From assembly GCA_029569475.1 (NCBI GenBank), contig JAKQSZ010000020.1, forward strand, positions 1-20,567: a stretch of 20,567 bases of DNA, in the 5' to 3' direction. Both the position numbers and the translations under genes were made by a program. Below are positions 8,801 through 14,898 of this stretch, in pieces (the first letter of the stretch is position 1; each line of letters opens with the position of its first letter). The DNA comes from Candidatus Eiseniibacteriota bacterium (GTDB taxonomy: Bacteria > Eisenbacteria > RBG-16-71-46 > CAIMUX01). The notes beneath the pieces were generated by a model that worked only from the letters and a program-made list of their open reading frames with translations, made no database searches and had not been told where the DNA came from.

Positions 8801-9633
8801 GCGGTTGGACCCTCGGGGCCGAGGGCGACAACGCGGGCAGCGGACTCTGGGTGCGCGCTGAACCGGTCGGCACCACCTACAACGGTGAGCAGTGCCAGCC
8901 CGAGTACGATCACACGTCCGACCCCGGCAGCGTCTGCTTCGTGACCGGCAACGGTTCCGTGGGCGGGGCCGCCGGCGAGGCCGACGTCGACGGAGGCAAG
9001 ACCACGATCCTGACCCCGGTCTTCGCCCTGGGCGATGCCGTCACGGCGACCCTGGAGTACTGGCGCTGGTACACCAACAGCCTGGGGAACAACCCCAACC
9101 AGGACTACTGGGACGTCGACGTCACCGCTGACGGCGTCAACTGGGTCTCCCTGGAGCACACCACCAACAGCGCCAATGCCTGGACGCAGCAGACGTTCGA
9201 CCTCGGCGCCTACGTGCCCTTGACCGATCACGTGCAGGTGCGGTTCGTGGCCCGTGACGAAGGGAGCGGATCGCTGGTCGAGGCCGCCATCGACGACGTC
9301 GTGCTGACGGTCGTGCGCACGCCTTCCACGTCGGTGGATGACACGGGGCTTCCTCCGGTCTCCCTGGAGGTGCGGCCCGCTCGCACGCCGAGCCGCGTGC
9401 CGGCGGAGATCGTCTATACCCTGGGCAACGCGGCGGAACCGCGGGTCCGGCTCTACGATGTCTCGGGGCGGGTCGTGCGGAGCTTCCTGGAAGGCCGCCG
9501 CGCGCCGGGCCGGTACACCCTGACCTTCGACGGCCGCGATGATCTCGGCCGCGAGGTGGCCAGCGGCGTGTACTTCGTGCGGCTGGACGCCGGCGGGGCG
9601 ACACGGGCGCACCGCCTCGTCCTCGTGCGATAG
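5887..9633 (+). CDS. Secreted gingipain-type (C25) cysteine protease
   Basis: A 1248-residue secreted protein. Residues 1-39 form a signal peptide (Arg-rich start, hydrophobic LWLTALALLGLGLG, then SPARG). Residues 40-250 resemble the C25 propeptide (VVLHYEMGSYGVESVEVGG, NLGLTPFQYNPVSGEL). The protease domain runs from about 254 (DGFEYIIITP) to about 650. The likely catalytic His is H499 in HRDHGLETGW and the nucleophile C531 in SMNCLTGKY, matching the HG..E..W and S..C..G motifs of gingipains. After it come beta-sandwich CARDB/Ig-like regions (about 735-960) and a jelly-roll-like segment (about 965-1145). The last 90 residues (RLYDVSGRVVRSFLEG to the terminal Arg) form a FlgD-Ig/type IX-secretion-like C-terminal domain. 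I infer export to the cell surface or medium for proteolysis. The ribosome binding site AGGAGG and its spacing firmly fix the start. The gene is single and flanked by a convergent operon. Confidence 0.9.
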   Translation: MQSSRNLSPVRRAPRHIALWLTALALLGLGLGQSPARGESIAVPGSTGTPGLTLRSQSAGEVVLHYEMGSYGVESVEVGGQSMQKIVLSGVFLPNNAGAPDLPGLGRFIAIPEGATATVEVENATILRRGDFRVAPAPEIPKDTDPIRAATPDPAIYGRDAFYPAQPALLSEPGEMRGVDVVNLGLTPFQYNPVSGELLVYAEADIRIRFHGGTGTFGEDRLRSRSWDSILAQHLVNFASLPAVDFDQRRAGRDGFEYIIITPDHPDFIAWGDTLKTWRKLQGITTETFTTTEVGGTTSAAIEAFLNNAYNTWEIAPDAFLLLGDFPSTGFRDSGITAPTWNSYCVSDNIYADVNADNLPDMIHARITARNAAELQTMIGKMLSYERAPYLDPGFYDHPVIAGGWQTERWFILCSEIVYGHQSIVLGKSPVREYAIYDGTPGSSWSSNQNTPLVVNYFGPNGLGYIPATPQHLTDWGGNATRINNDINTGAYMMIHRDHGLETGWGEPAYENGDLSGLHNEMLPFVFSMNCLTGKYNWSGQSFTEVFHRMSQGAVGLIAASEISYSFVNDTYIFGLMDTMWPEFMPDYGPYPPPSLSSALLRPAFGQASGKYFLQASNWPYNPEHKVYTHHLFHHHGDAFLTLNTEVPQAMAITHDPVCFLGTDSFRMQAETGAFIALTFEGEIIGTAQATGLPQDVQITPPTQPGTLRITITKPNRFRYDQSVPVVPPSGPYLVFQSCTVDDAGGDGVFDEGETGGISVLLRNVGVDPTTAVRATLTSEDAYVEILTPQRDFPDIPAGGSEHCDQPYEVRVSGQVPDGHVIAFHLAIEANEGSWEGAFTLPAQAPVMASGRIFVNDAAPLGNGNGVPDPGDGLTFQLLLRNDGHSATSPLILSLSSDNPFVVITDADGECMAVPAGDERIAGAFGIAISSGCPSPTTLALRLHATGEGGYAADLDFEIGVGAWVDEMEVDRGWTLGAEGDNAGSGLWVRAEPVGTTYNGEQCQPEYDHTSDPGSVCFVTGNGSVGGAAGEADVDGGKTTILTPVFALGDAVTATLEYWRWYTNSLGNNPNQDYWDVDVTADGVNWVSLEHTTNSANAWTQQTFDLGAYVPLTDHVQVRFVARDEGSGSLVEAAIDDVVLTVVRTPSTSVDDTGLPPVSLEVRPARTPSRVPAEIVYTLGNAAEPRVRLYDVSGRVVRSFLEGRRAPGRYTLTFDGRDDLGREVASGVYFVRLDAGGATRAHRLVLVR

Positions 9634-9644
9634 ACCGTGTGTCC

Positions 9645-9665
9645 CCACCTCCGCGGGAGAGGTGG
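9645..9665 (+). terminator. Hairpin just after the C25 gene
   Basis: CCACCTC (9645-9651) and GAGGTGG (9659-9665) form a 7-bp stem with a 7-base loop starting 12 bases after the stop codon. Only two Ts follow, so it is a weak intrinsic terminator at best. Confidence 0.4.
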
Positions 9666-9735
9666 TTACCCGGGGGATCCGCCCGGAGGCCGGATCGAGA
9701 GCCGCCTGTAGCTCTCCGGCCATCCGCATGATCGG

Positions 9736-9770
9736 GGCGCCTCGGCCGCGCAACCGTGGCCGGCGGCGCC
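9736..9770. terminator. GC-rich hairpin between convergent genes
   Basis: GGCGCC (9736-9741) pairs with GGCGCC (9765-9770), with a second inner pairing GGCC (9744-9747) to GGCC (9758-9761). It lies between the converging C25 gene and the signalling operon, where a bidirectional transcription stop would be useful. There is no T-run, so the function is uncertain. Confidence 0.3.
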
Positions 9771-9826
9771 TCGCTTGCCCATAGGAGAGAACCTGGCCGG
9801 ACTCCCCAGGTCTACCTATATCCGGG

Positions 9827-9854
9827 CCTGATCGTGGCCCCCTGATCGTGGCCG
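9827..9854. repeat. 14-bp tandem duplication in intergenic region
   Basis: CCTGATCGTGGCC occurs at 9827-9839 and again at 9841-9853, giving a 14-base period. It lies just downstream of the HDOD gene stop. No function is suggested. Confidence 0.7.
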
Positions 9855-9864
9855 GACTTGAGCG

Positions 9865-10950
9865 TCAAGCCGCGAGGCTCTGCTCGGTCTGCTGCGTCTT
9901 CTCGACCAGCTCGATCAGGATCCGGTCGAGATCCTCCGGGCCCAGGCCAAACCGCCGCACGGACGAGGACTCGAACCGCACTGCCAGCCCGGGCCGGCCC
10001 AGCCCGACGCCGAGCCAGTGCGCCAGGGCATCCGCCAGGTGCACCAGGCAGCAGGCATCGAGGTGGTCGCTCGAGCCATCCGGCTGGTGATGCCACCGGA
10101 TCATCTCCACCAGCGAGGGCGGAAACGCCCAATGCTCCGCGATCCGGGCGCCGATCTCGGCGTGCTCCACGCCGAAAACCTCGCGCTCCGCTTCCTGGAA
10201 AGTGGAGCCGTCGTCCACCCGGTCCCGCACTTCCTGGTAGCTGGTCTTCAGATGCACGTCCAGCACGAGCTTGCCCATGTCGTGGAGCAACCCGCCCGTG
10301 AAGAGACCCGAGACGTTGGCGAAGCCCACCCGCTGCGCGAGGAGACGGGCCGCCAGCGCGACGGTCATCGAGTGCTTCCAGAGGTCCCCCGCCGCGAAAC
10401 CGTAGCCGGATTGCTCCCCTTCGAGGATCGACTGGGCCTCGCGCATCATGACGATCTGGATGATGGTGCGCATGCCCACCCGGTGGGCCGCCTCGTCCAG
10501 GCTGGCCAGCTGGCGGGTTCCGCCGTAGACCGGCGAGTTGCAGGTCTTGAGAACGGTGGCTGTCACGCCTGGATCCAGCTCGATCGCGCTGACCAGTTCG
10601 CGCACGCCCGCCGTCGCGTCGTCCATGATGGAAAGCACCCGGGTGAGCACGATCGGAGCGGGAGGAAGGCTCTTGATTCGCGCCAGGATGGCGCCCTGAT
10701 CGAGGACCGTCCGGCTGCCCGCCGCGAGCGTAGCGGCGCTGACCGGCCCCGGCAGCGATTCGGGGATCGTCCCGACCACCCGGCCGCCGGCGCCTGTCGC
10801 GCGACCGGTTGCCGGCGCCGGCCTCTTCTTCTGCTCACTCGATCTGATCCGCGGGTCCGGGCCTCGATTCTCCGTGCGCCGATGGTCCGTGCGCCCATGG
10901 TCCGGGGGCCGATGGTCCGGGCGCCGACCGCCCGCCGCTGGTGCCGTCAC
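9865..10950 (-). CDS. HDOD domain signalling protein
   Basis: A 361-residue protein. Residues 1-85 are a charged, low-complexity tail starting with a pentapeptide repeat (RRPDH, RPPDH, GRTDH, RRTEN) encoded by a 15-bp tandem repeat. Residues 85-320 are an HDOD domain: LPPAPIVLTRVLSIM, then IELDPGVTATVLKTCNSPVY, then VGM, GGLLHDMGKLVL (HD at 223-224), VFGVEHAEIGARIAEHW and WHHQP. An H193...H223-D224...D307 signature is preserved, more complete than in many HDOD proteins, yet HDOD domains usually act as non-catalytic output or scaffold modules in bacterial signalling. The start is GTG at 10950, with GAGGAGG (10965-10959 on the minus strand) eight bases upstream, overlapping the CheD stop codon. 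Translation of the two is therefore probably coupled. It is the last gene of the five-gene signalling cluster. Confidence 0.9.
   Translation of the reverse strand: MTAPAAGGRRPDHRPPDHGRTDHRRTENRGPDPRIRSSEQKKRPAPATGRATGAGGRVVGTIPESLPGPVSAATLAAGSRTVLDQGAILARIKSLPPAPIVLTRVLSIMDDATAGVRELVSAIELDPGVTATVLKTCNSPVYGGTRQLASLDEAAHRVGMRTIIQIVMMREAQSILEGEQSGYGFAAGDLWKHSMTVALAARLLAQRVGFANVSGLFTGGLLHDMGKLVLDVHLKTSYQEVRDRVDDGSTFQEAEREVFGVEHAEIGARIAEHWAFPPSLVEMIRWHHQPDGSSDHLDACCLVHLADALAHWLGVGLGRPGLAVRFESSSVRRFGLGPEDLDRILIELVEKTQQTEQSLAA
10871..10930. repeat. 15-bp tandem repeat in the HDOD gene's 5' end
   Basis: Four in-register units occupy 10871-10885, 10886-10900, 10901-10915 and 10916-10930, of the form TCCGTGCGCCGATGG with a few substitutions. 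On the minus strand they encode five-residue Arg/Pro/Asp/His repeats at residues 7-27 of the HDOD protein. Confidence 0.85.
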
Positions 10951-10963
10951 GCTGTGTACCTCC

Positions 10964-11443
10964 TCACGCTCCCTGCGCGCTGATCTGCACCGCTCCGCCG
11001 CCGATGATCAGCTCCAGGTTGCGAATCAGGACTCCACCGGTCTCTTCCTTCTCGATAGGGATGCCGGCCCTGGCCAGCAGCTGCCGCGCGGCCGCGCGAT
11101 TGCGCCCGCCCACGTCGAACTCCCCGGTCTCCATCATCGATGCGCATCCGGCCACGACAGCCCGCAGGCTTTCGCGGCGCGCGCCCAGGCTTTCCAGCTC
11201 CGCCAACAGACAGCGCAATCCCGTATCGGCGAAAAGCCCCGGGCTCCGCCGCGCCCTATGGGAGTCCAGCCGGGAGTCCGGGAGCATCCAATGGAGCACA
11301 CCGCAGACGCAGCTCCCAGCGCCCCACACCGCCGCCACGGCGGTCGTTCCGACCGACCGCACGACCAGGATCTGCCCGCGCTCGGTGCTGCAGTACCACT
11401 GCCCGAGACCGACCAGAACCTTGCCGCCGATCGCGATCGCCAT
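10964..11443 (-). CDS. cheD: CheD-like protein, probably lacking the catalytic Cys
   Basis: A 159-residue protein of normal CheD length. CheD deamidates glutamines of chemoreceptors and binds CheC. Recognisable blocks are GVLHWMLPDS (49-57, conserved His51), the helix LLAELESLGARRESLRAVVAGCASM, VGGRNRAAARQLLARAGIPI and ETGGVLIRNLEL. In canonical CheD the active-site Cys sits in LGSC, 17 residues before the His. Aligned without gaps, the matching segment here is VGTT, so the Cys is Thr34 and the upstream catalytic Thr position is Val28. Cys45 in GAGSC would need an 11-residue deletion to be the nucleophile. I therefore suspect a pseudo-enzyme that may keep a binding role. The ATG at 11443 has GAGGAGG four bases upstream. 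It follows the HD-GYP gene after 18 bases and precedes the HDOD gene by 13. Confidence 0.85.
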   Translation of the reverse strand: MAIAIGGKVLVGLGQWYCSTERGQILVVRSVGTTAVAAVWGAGSCVCGVLHWMLPDSRLDSHRARRSPGLFADTGLRCLLAELESLGARRESLRAVVAGCASMMETGEFDVGGRNRAAARQLLARAGIPIEKEETGGVLIRNLELIIGGGAVQISAQGA

Positions 11444-11461
11444 CCGGCCTCCTCGGAACGG

Positions 11462-13018
11462 CTAGGCCACCGCCGCCAGGTTGCCCGTCACTGTCTTGAC
11501 CAGGAGTTCGACCAGGGCGGGATCGAATTGCGTCCCGGCGCGATCCTGCAGGATCCGCAGGGCATCCTCGGGCGTGTAGGCGCGCCGGTGCGGCCGGTCG
11601 TGGGTCAAGGCGTCCCAGGCGTTGGCCAGCGCCACGATCCGCGCGCCCAGCGGGATCTCGTGCTCGCGCAGGCCATCGGGGAAGCCGGCGCCATTCCAGT
11701 ACTCCATGTGATGGCAGACGATCTCGCCGACCGCGCTCTTCCCTCCTGGCCCCAGGAGCTGCACTCCCTGCTCGGCCGCGCGCCGGCGCTGCAGCCGGCG
11801 GTCGGAGGGGCTCAAGATGACCGAGCCGTCCAGCAGGTCGCGGTAGTGCTCGAGCTGGCCGAGGTCGTGCAAGAGGGCGCCGAAGCCCAGGCTCTCGGAT
11901 TCGTCCTCGGGGAGGTTGAGGGAACGCGCCAGCCCCAGACAGATCTCCCGCACTCTCCGCGAGTGGCCGGCGAGGAAGGGGTAGCGGTCCTCGATGTTGC
12001 CGATCAGTCCGGCCGTGGTCTCGAGGAAGCTGCGCTGCGTCCGCTCGAAGGCATCGGCATTCTGCAGAGCCGCCACGATGGCCCGTCCCAGGATCTCGAG
12101 CAGCTTGTAGTCGAAGCGGTTCATCAACGACTTCGACTGCCTTTCGCCCAGTGCCAGCAGCGCCTCCAACCGGTCCCCGGAGATGGCGGGCACCAGGACA
12201 GTCAGCCCCACCGCGGACAGGCGCAGCAGTTCCTCCCGCGTTTCGGCCTGTCCCTCCACCTCATCCATCCGCAGCGGCCGCCCCACCCGGAGACAGACCC
12301 CGGCCAGGGCCCCGCGGGGGTCCAGGCAGATTCCGTCGATGGGACGGGTCACGATGCCGTGCCAGACGCGCGGGCGCAGCATCCCATCGGGCTCGGGGGT
12401 GAAAAGCGCGACCTGCTCGAACTCCAGGTTCCCCACCGTGGTCAGCACGAACTTCTCGAGGATCTCCTCGATCGATTGATGCCGGCCGAATTCAACCACC
12501 TGGTTGAGGATGGTGCCCATGCGCTGGAGGTTCTGCGTCAGTTCCTGGCGCATCTGCAGCATGGTGTCACGGCCGCGGCGCAGTTCTTCTTCCAGCACCT
12601 CGTTCTTGAGCAGAAGCAGCTGGTGGTCCTGGGAGCGGTCCAGGATCCGCCGGATCTTGATGATGAGCTCACGGGGCGAAAACGGCTTCGTGAGGTAATC
12701 GTCGGCTCCCATCTTCAGCCCCTGCAGGCGGCTCTCGGTGGCGGCATCGGCCGAGATCAGGATCACCGGAACGTGGCGCATGGCGGTGTCCCGCCGTATC
12801 GTGTCGAGCACCTCGAGGCCACCCTTGCGGGGCAGCCGGACGTCGAGCACGATCAGGGAGGGGCGGTGCTGGCGAGCCATGTCGAGAGCCGTCTCTCCGT
12901 CATAGGCCGCGCGGACCTGGTATCCCCTTCCCCCGAGCGTGATCTGCAGCAGTTCCACGACGCGGACGTCGTCGTCCACGATCAGGATGGCCTCGGGGTT
13001 ACTGTGGTCCGACTCCAT
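11462..13018 (-). CDS. Response regulator: REC-GAF-degenerate HD-GYP
   Basis: A 518-residue regulator. REC domain 10-125: Asp15/Asp16, phospho-acceptor Asp59 in IVLDVRLP, Ser89 and Lys111 in TKPF are all present, so it should be phosphorylatable. A coiled-coil linker (about 130-170) leads to a GAF-like domain (about 175-320) and an HD-GYP-type domain (about 330-510). HD-GYP domains normally hydrolyse cyclic di-GMP. Here the HD pair is present (H384-D385), but the following Lys is Gln388, the H of HPxxG is Ala414, the second His of HHE is Met438, GYP is GFP (445-447) and the metal-ligand Asp of the ADxxDAL motif is Asn466 (ANAWDAL). Loss of so many ligands argues against normal phosphodiesterase activity. 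ATG 13018 has GGAGG four bases upstream; a TTG start at 13108 would add 30 residues of unlikely sequence. No histidine kinase partner lies in the window. Confidence 0.93.
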   Translation of the reverse strand: MESDHSNPEAILIVDDDVRVVELLQITLGGRGYQVRAAYDGETALDMARQHRPSLIVLDVRLPRKGGLEVLDTIRRDTAMRHVPVILISADAATESRLQGLKMGADDYLTKPFSPRELIIKIRRILDRSQDHQLLLLKNEVLEEELRRGRDTMLQMRQELTQNLQRMGTILNQVVEFGRHQSIEEILEKFVLTTVGNLEFEQVALFTPEPDGMLRPRVWHGIVTRPIDGICLDPRGALAGVCLRVGRPLRMDEVEGQAETREELLRLSAVGLTVLVPAISGDRLEALLALGERQSKSLMNRFDYKLLEILGRAIVAALQNADAFERTQRSFLETTAGLIGNIEDRYPFLAGHSRRVREICLGLARSLNLPEDESESLGFGALLHDLGQLEHYRDLLDGSVILSPSDRRLQRRRAAEQGVQLLGPGGKSAVGEIVCHHMEYWNGAGFPDGLREHEIPLGARIVALANAWDALTHDRPHRRAYTPEDALRILQDRAGTQFDPALVELLVKTVTGNLAAVA

Positions 13019-13176
13019 GCATCCTCCACAAACGCGCCCAGCGGGCGAGGCGGAAACGGACGAGCCCGCCTCATCTCCGTTTCCTGGATCGGCCTTGCGA
13101 CCCCGCAACTGGAGTGGATTGGTTGTGGAGCAGGGGACCCGCCGCGCGACAGACCCAAGCGGCCGGGATGTCGGCG
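13019..13176 (-). promoter_or_regulatory. Structured leader of the REC-GAF-HD-GYP gene
   Basis: Reading toward the gene, GGAAACGGA (13084-13076 region) and TCCGTTTCC (13060-13052 region) form a perfect 9-bp stem with a 15-base loop. That loop contains GCGGGC (13069-13064), which is complementary to GCCCGC (13046-13041) just downstream of the stem. It also contains GAGGCGG (13072-13066), complementary to CCGCCTC (13053-13047). The first option would make an H-type pseudoknot; the second competes with the 9-bp stem. All of this lies 14-60 bases upstream of the ribosome binding site (13027-13023). A promoter may also be present, but I cannot place one. Confidence 0.5.
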
Positions 13177-14898
13177 CTACAGAGGGCGCCAGACCTGCGG
13201 GATGAGTTTGAGGATCCGGTCCATCTCCACGTCGTGGAACGGATAGAAGAGCTGCGGTACCTCGCCGAGGAGCTTCAGGGACCGGAACCCGGCGCGGCGG
13301 AGCCGCAGGCAGACCTCGACGATCAGTGACCCCTCGGAATGGGCCCGATGCAGCGCCGGCAGGATGCGATTGGTGTGTTCCTCCGGGACGTCCGCGAAGA
13401 TCGCTTCGTACCGTCCCCGGGCCAGCTTGGACTCAATGTCCCCCGGATCGAGCGCCTCGACCACCAGCCACCCCCTCGAGCGAAGCAGGCGGTGCACCAA
13501 AACGCGGGCGGGCAGGTAGCGGACGGCGAGCAGGGCCGAAGGCACCAGAAGACCCTCGTCTCCGGAGCCCGGCGGGGAGGTCCTCGCCTCCGGAGCGGGC
13601 TGGTTGACACGCGCCGAACCCGCGGGTTCCACCCCACGCGCCTGCAGCCAATGTGCGGAGATGGTCCCTGCGTGGCCGGGCGTCACGCCACCGCGAAGGC
13701 GGCTGGAGCGGAGGACGGGGCCCCGCGGCTCTCGGGCGCCGCCCACCGCCGCGTCGCCGGACGCGCCACCGCCGGCCACACGACCGTCGACTGCGGCATC
13801 ATCGCTCTTGGTGCCGCCGGCCAAGGTGTCATCGGGCGCGCTGGAGGAGGCCGCACCGCCGGACCGCGCATCGCCGGTCGAGGTTCGGTCGGCCAAGACC
13901 TCATCGGGCGAGGTGCAGGAAGCCCCCTCCCCATCGGCGCTCGGACCGCCTTCCTCGGCATCGCCAGTCCGGGCCTCGCCGGCGAGGTCATCGCCCGGCA
14001 TCTCCCCCGGCGCCGGCGGAGCGGTGGCCGCCTCACCTGCCGCCGTTGCTGCGGGCGGGACCGATTCAGCGCCGGCGGCCGGGACGTCATCCGGCCGGCG
14101 AATGCGGCTGTCCACGGCGATCGAGGCCATGAAGTCCACCAGTGGCTGCAGCGATGGCGGAAGTTGCGCGTTCTTCGGCGAAGGGACGATCACCGCTTGC
14201 ACCCCGCGCGGGCCTGCTTCCGCAAAATCGATGACGCCGCCGATGGCCGCGCAGGTCAGAGAGGCCGGGCCGTCCTCGGCCGCCCAGCGGATGCGGTACG
14301 GTTCGACCTTGAGCTCCATGCCCCCGAGAAGATGGTGCAACGAGAAGGCGGTTCCTTCGCTCGCTGTCTCGCCGGCAAGTTCCACATGGGCCACCCTGCT
14401 CCAGGGAAAGGCTACGCAGATCTGTCCGTCTTCCAGGACAAGGAGAGCCTCGTCGACCTGGTTTCCCTGCGGCGACGGGGCAGCCTCGGCAGTCGACCGG
14501 GACACACCCGCGACCGGATCAGGATCCGTGTCCGCATCCTCGCCTTCATCCGCGTCCGTGTCCTTGCCTCCATCCGTGGCGCGACCGACGCGTTCCTCCC
14601 GCGACTCCAGGCCAAAGGCCTGCGCGAGTGTCGAGCGGACCAGATCGTCCACCCAGTCAGCCGCCTGCGGCGGCGGCGCGGACGCAACAGGAGGCTCCGT
14701 TTCCCGGCTATCCGCCTCCTGCCCGCGAGAACGGACCTGGGGCGGAGGGCCGAGGCGGCGGTTCAGCTCCTCGAAGCCGGCCTGGAGATCGCGAAGCGCG
14801 GCCAGCTCGGCTTCGCGCCGCTCGCCCAGTGTGTGAAGGGCCTCCAGGATGCGCTGGAGCAGCGCGTGCAGGGAGTCGCCGCCGGACGGCTGGTTCAT
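13177..14898 (-). CDS. Putative chemosensory scaffold: CheW-like plus receiver-like domain
   Basis: A 573-residue protein I do not recognise as a whole. Residues 8-50 form a helical, probably coiled-coil start (LHALLQRILEALHTLGERRE). Residues 100-145 are acidic low complexity. Residues 150-260 resemble a shortened CheW/CheA-P5-like fold: ALLVLEDGQICVAFPWSRVA, SLHHLLGG, then LTCAAIGGVIDFAEAG. Residues 265-450 are Ala/Gly/Asp/Ser/Pro-rich and surely disordered. Residues 455-570 look like a response-regulator receiver (RVLVHRLLRSRGWLVVEAL, GRYEAIFADVPEE, then SLIVEVCLRLRRAGF). Of the receiver residues, Asp503 could be the acceptor, but the N-terminal acidic pair and the Lys near the C-terminus are missing. 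Both domain calls are tentative. The start ATG 14898 has GGAGG four bases upstream and overlaps the upstream gene's stop as ATGA, so the two are translationally coupled. Confidence 0.75.
   Translation of the reverse strand: MNQPSGGDSLHALLQRILEALHTLGERREAELAALRDLQAGFEELNRRLGPPPQVRSRGQEADSRETEPPVASAPPPQAADWVDDLVRSTLAQAFGLESREERVGRATDGGKDTDADEGEDADTDPDPVAGVSRSTAEAAPSPQGNQVDEALLVLEDGQICVAFPWSRVAHVELAGETASEGTAFSLHHLLGGMELKVEPYRIRWAAEDGPASLTCAAIGGVIDFAEAGPRGVQAVIVPSPKNAQLPPSLQPLVDFMASIAVDSRIRRPDDVPAAGAESVPPAATAAGEAATAPPAPGEMPGDDLAGEARTGDAEEGGPSADGEGASCTSPDEVLADRTSTGDARSGGAASSSAPDDTLAGGTKSDDAAVDGRVAGGGASGDAAVGGAREPRGPVLRSSRLRGGVTPGHAGTISAHWLQARGVEPAGSARVNQPAPEARTSPPGSGDEGLLVPSALLAVRYLPARVLVHRLLRSRGWLVVEALDPGDIESKLARGRYEAIFADVPEEHTNRILPALHRAHSEGSLIVEVCLRLRRAGFRSLKLLGEVPQLFYPFHDVEMDRILKLIPQVWRPL

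Noticed and set aside
5794..9753. A 1319-codon open frame on the minus strand, longer than the C25 gene it opposes
   Set aside because: It is antisense to a gene with a clear signal peptide, catalytic motifs and a strong ribosome binding site. Its translation is Gly/Arg/Val/Asp-biased with no family features, as expected when GC-rich third positions keep the opposite frame open.
13019..13108. TTG start at 13108 for the REC-GAF-HD-GYP gene
   Set aside because: The extra 30 residues show no domain features and the segment is better explained as a structured leader. The ATG at 13018 has a good ribosome binding site and directly precedes the REC domain.
10874..13246. 790-codon plus-strand open frame across the CheD and HD-GYP genes
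   Set aside because: It spans several real minus-strand genes and their gaps, is rich in Gln/Arg/His/Pro, and has no recognisable domain.
13700..14090. Repeat-like Ala/Gly/Asp-coding stretch in the scaffold gene as a tandem repeat
   Set aside because: It is low complexity, but I could not find a constant period, so I describe it only as a disordered linker.
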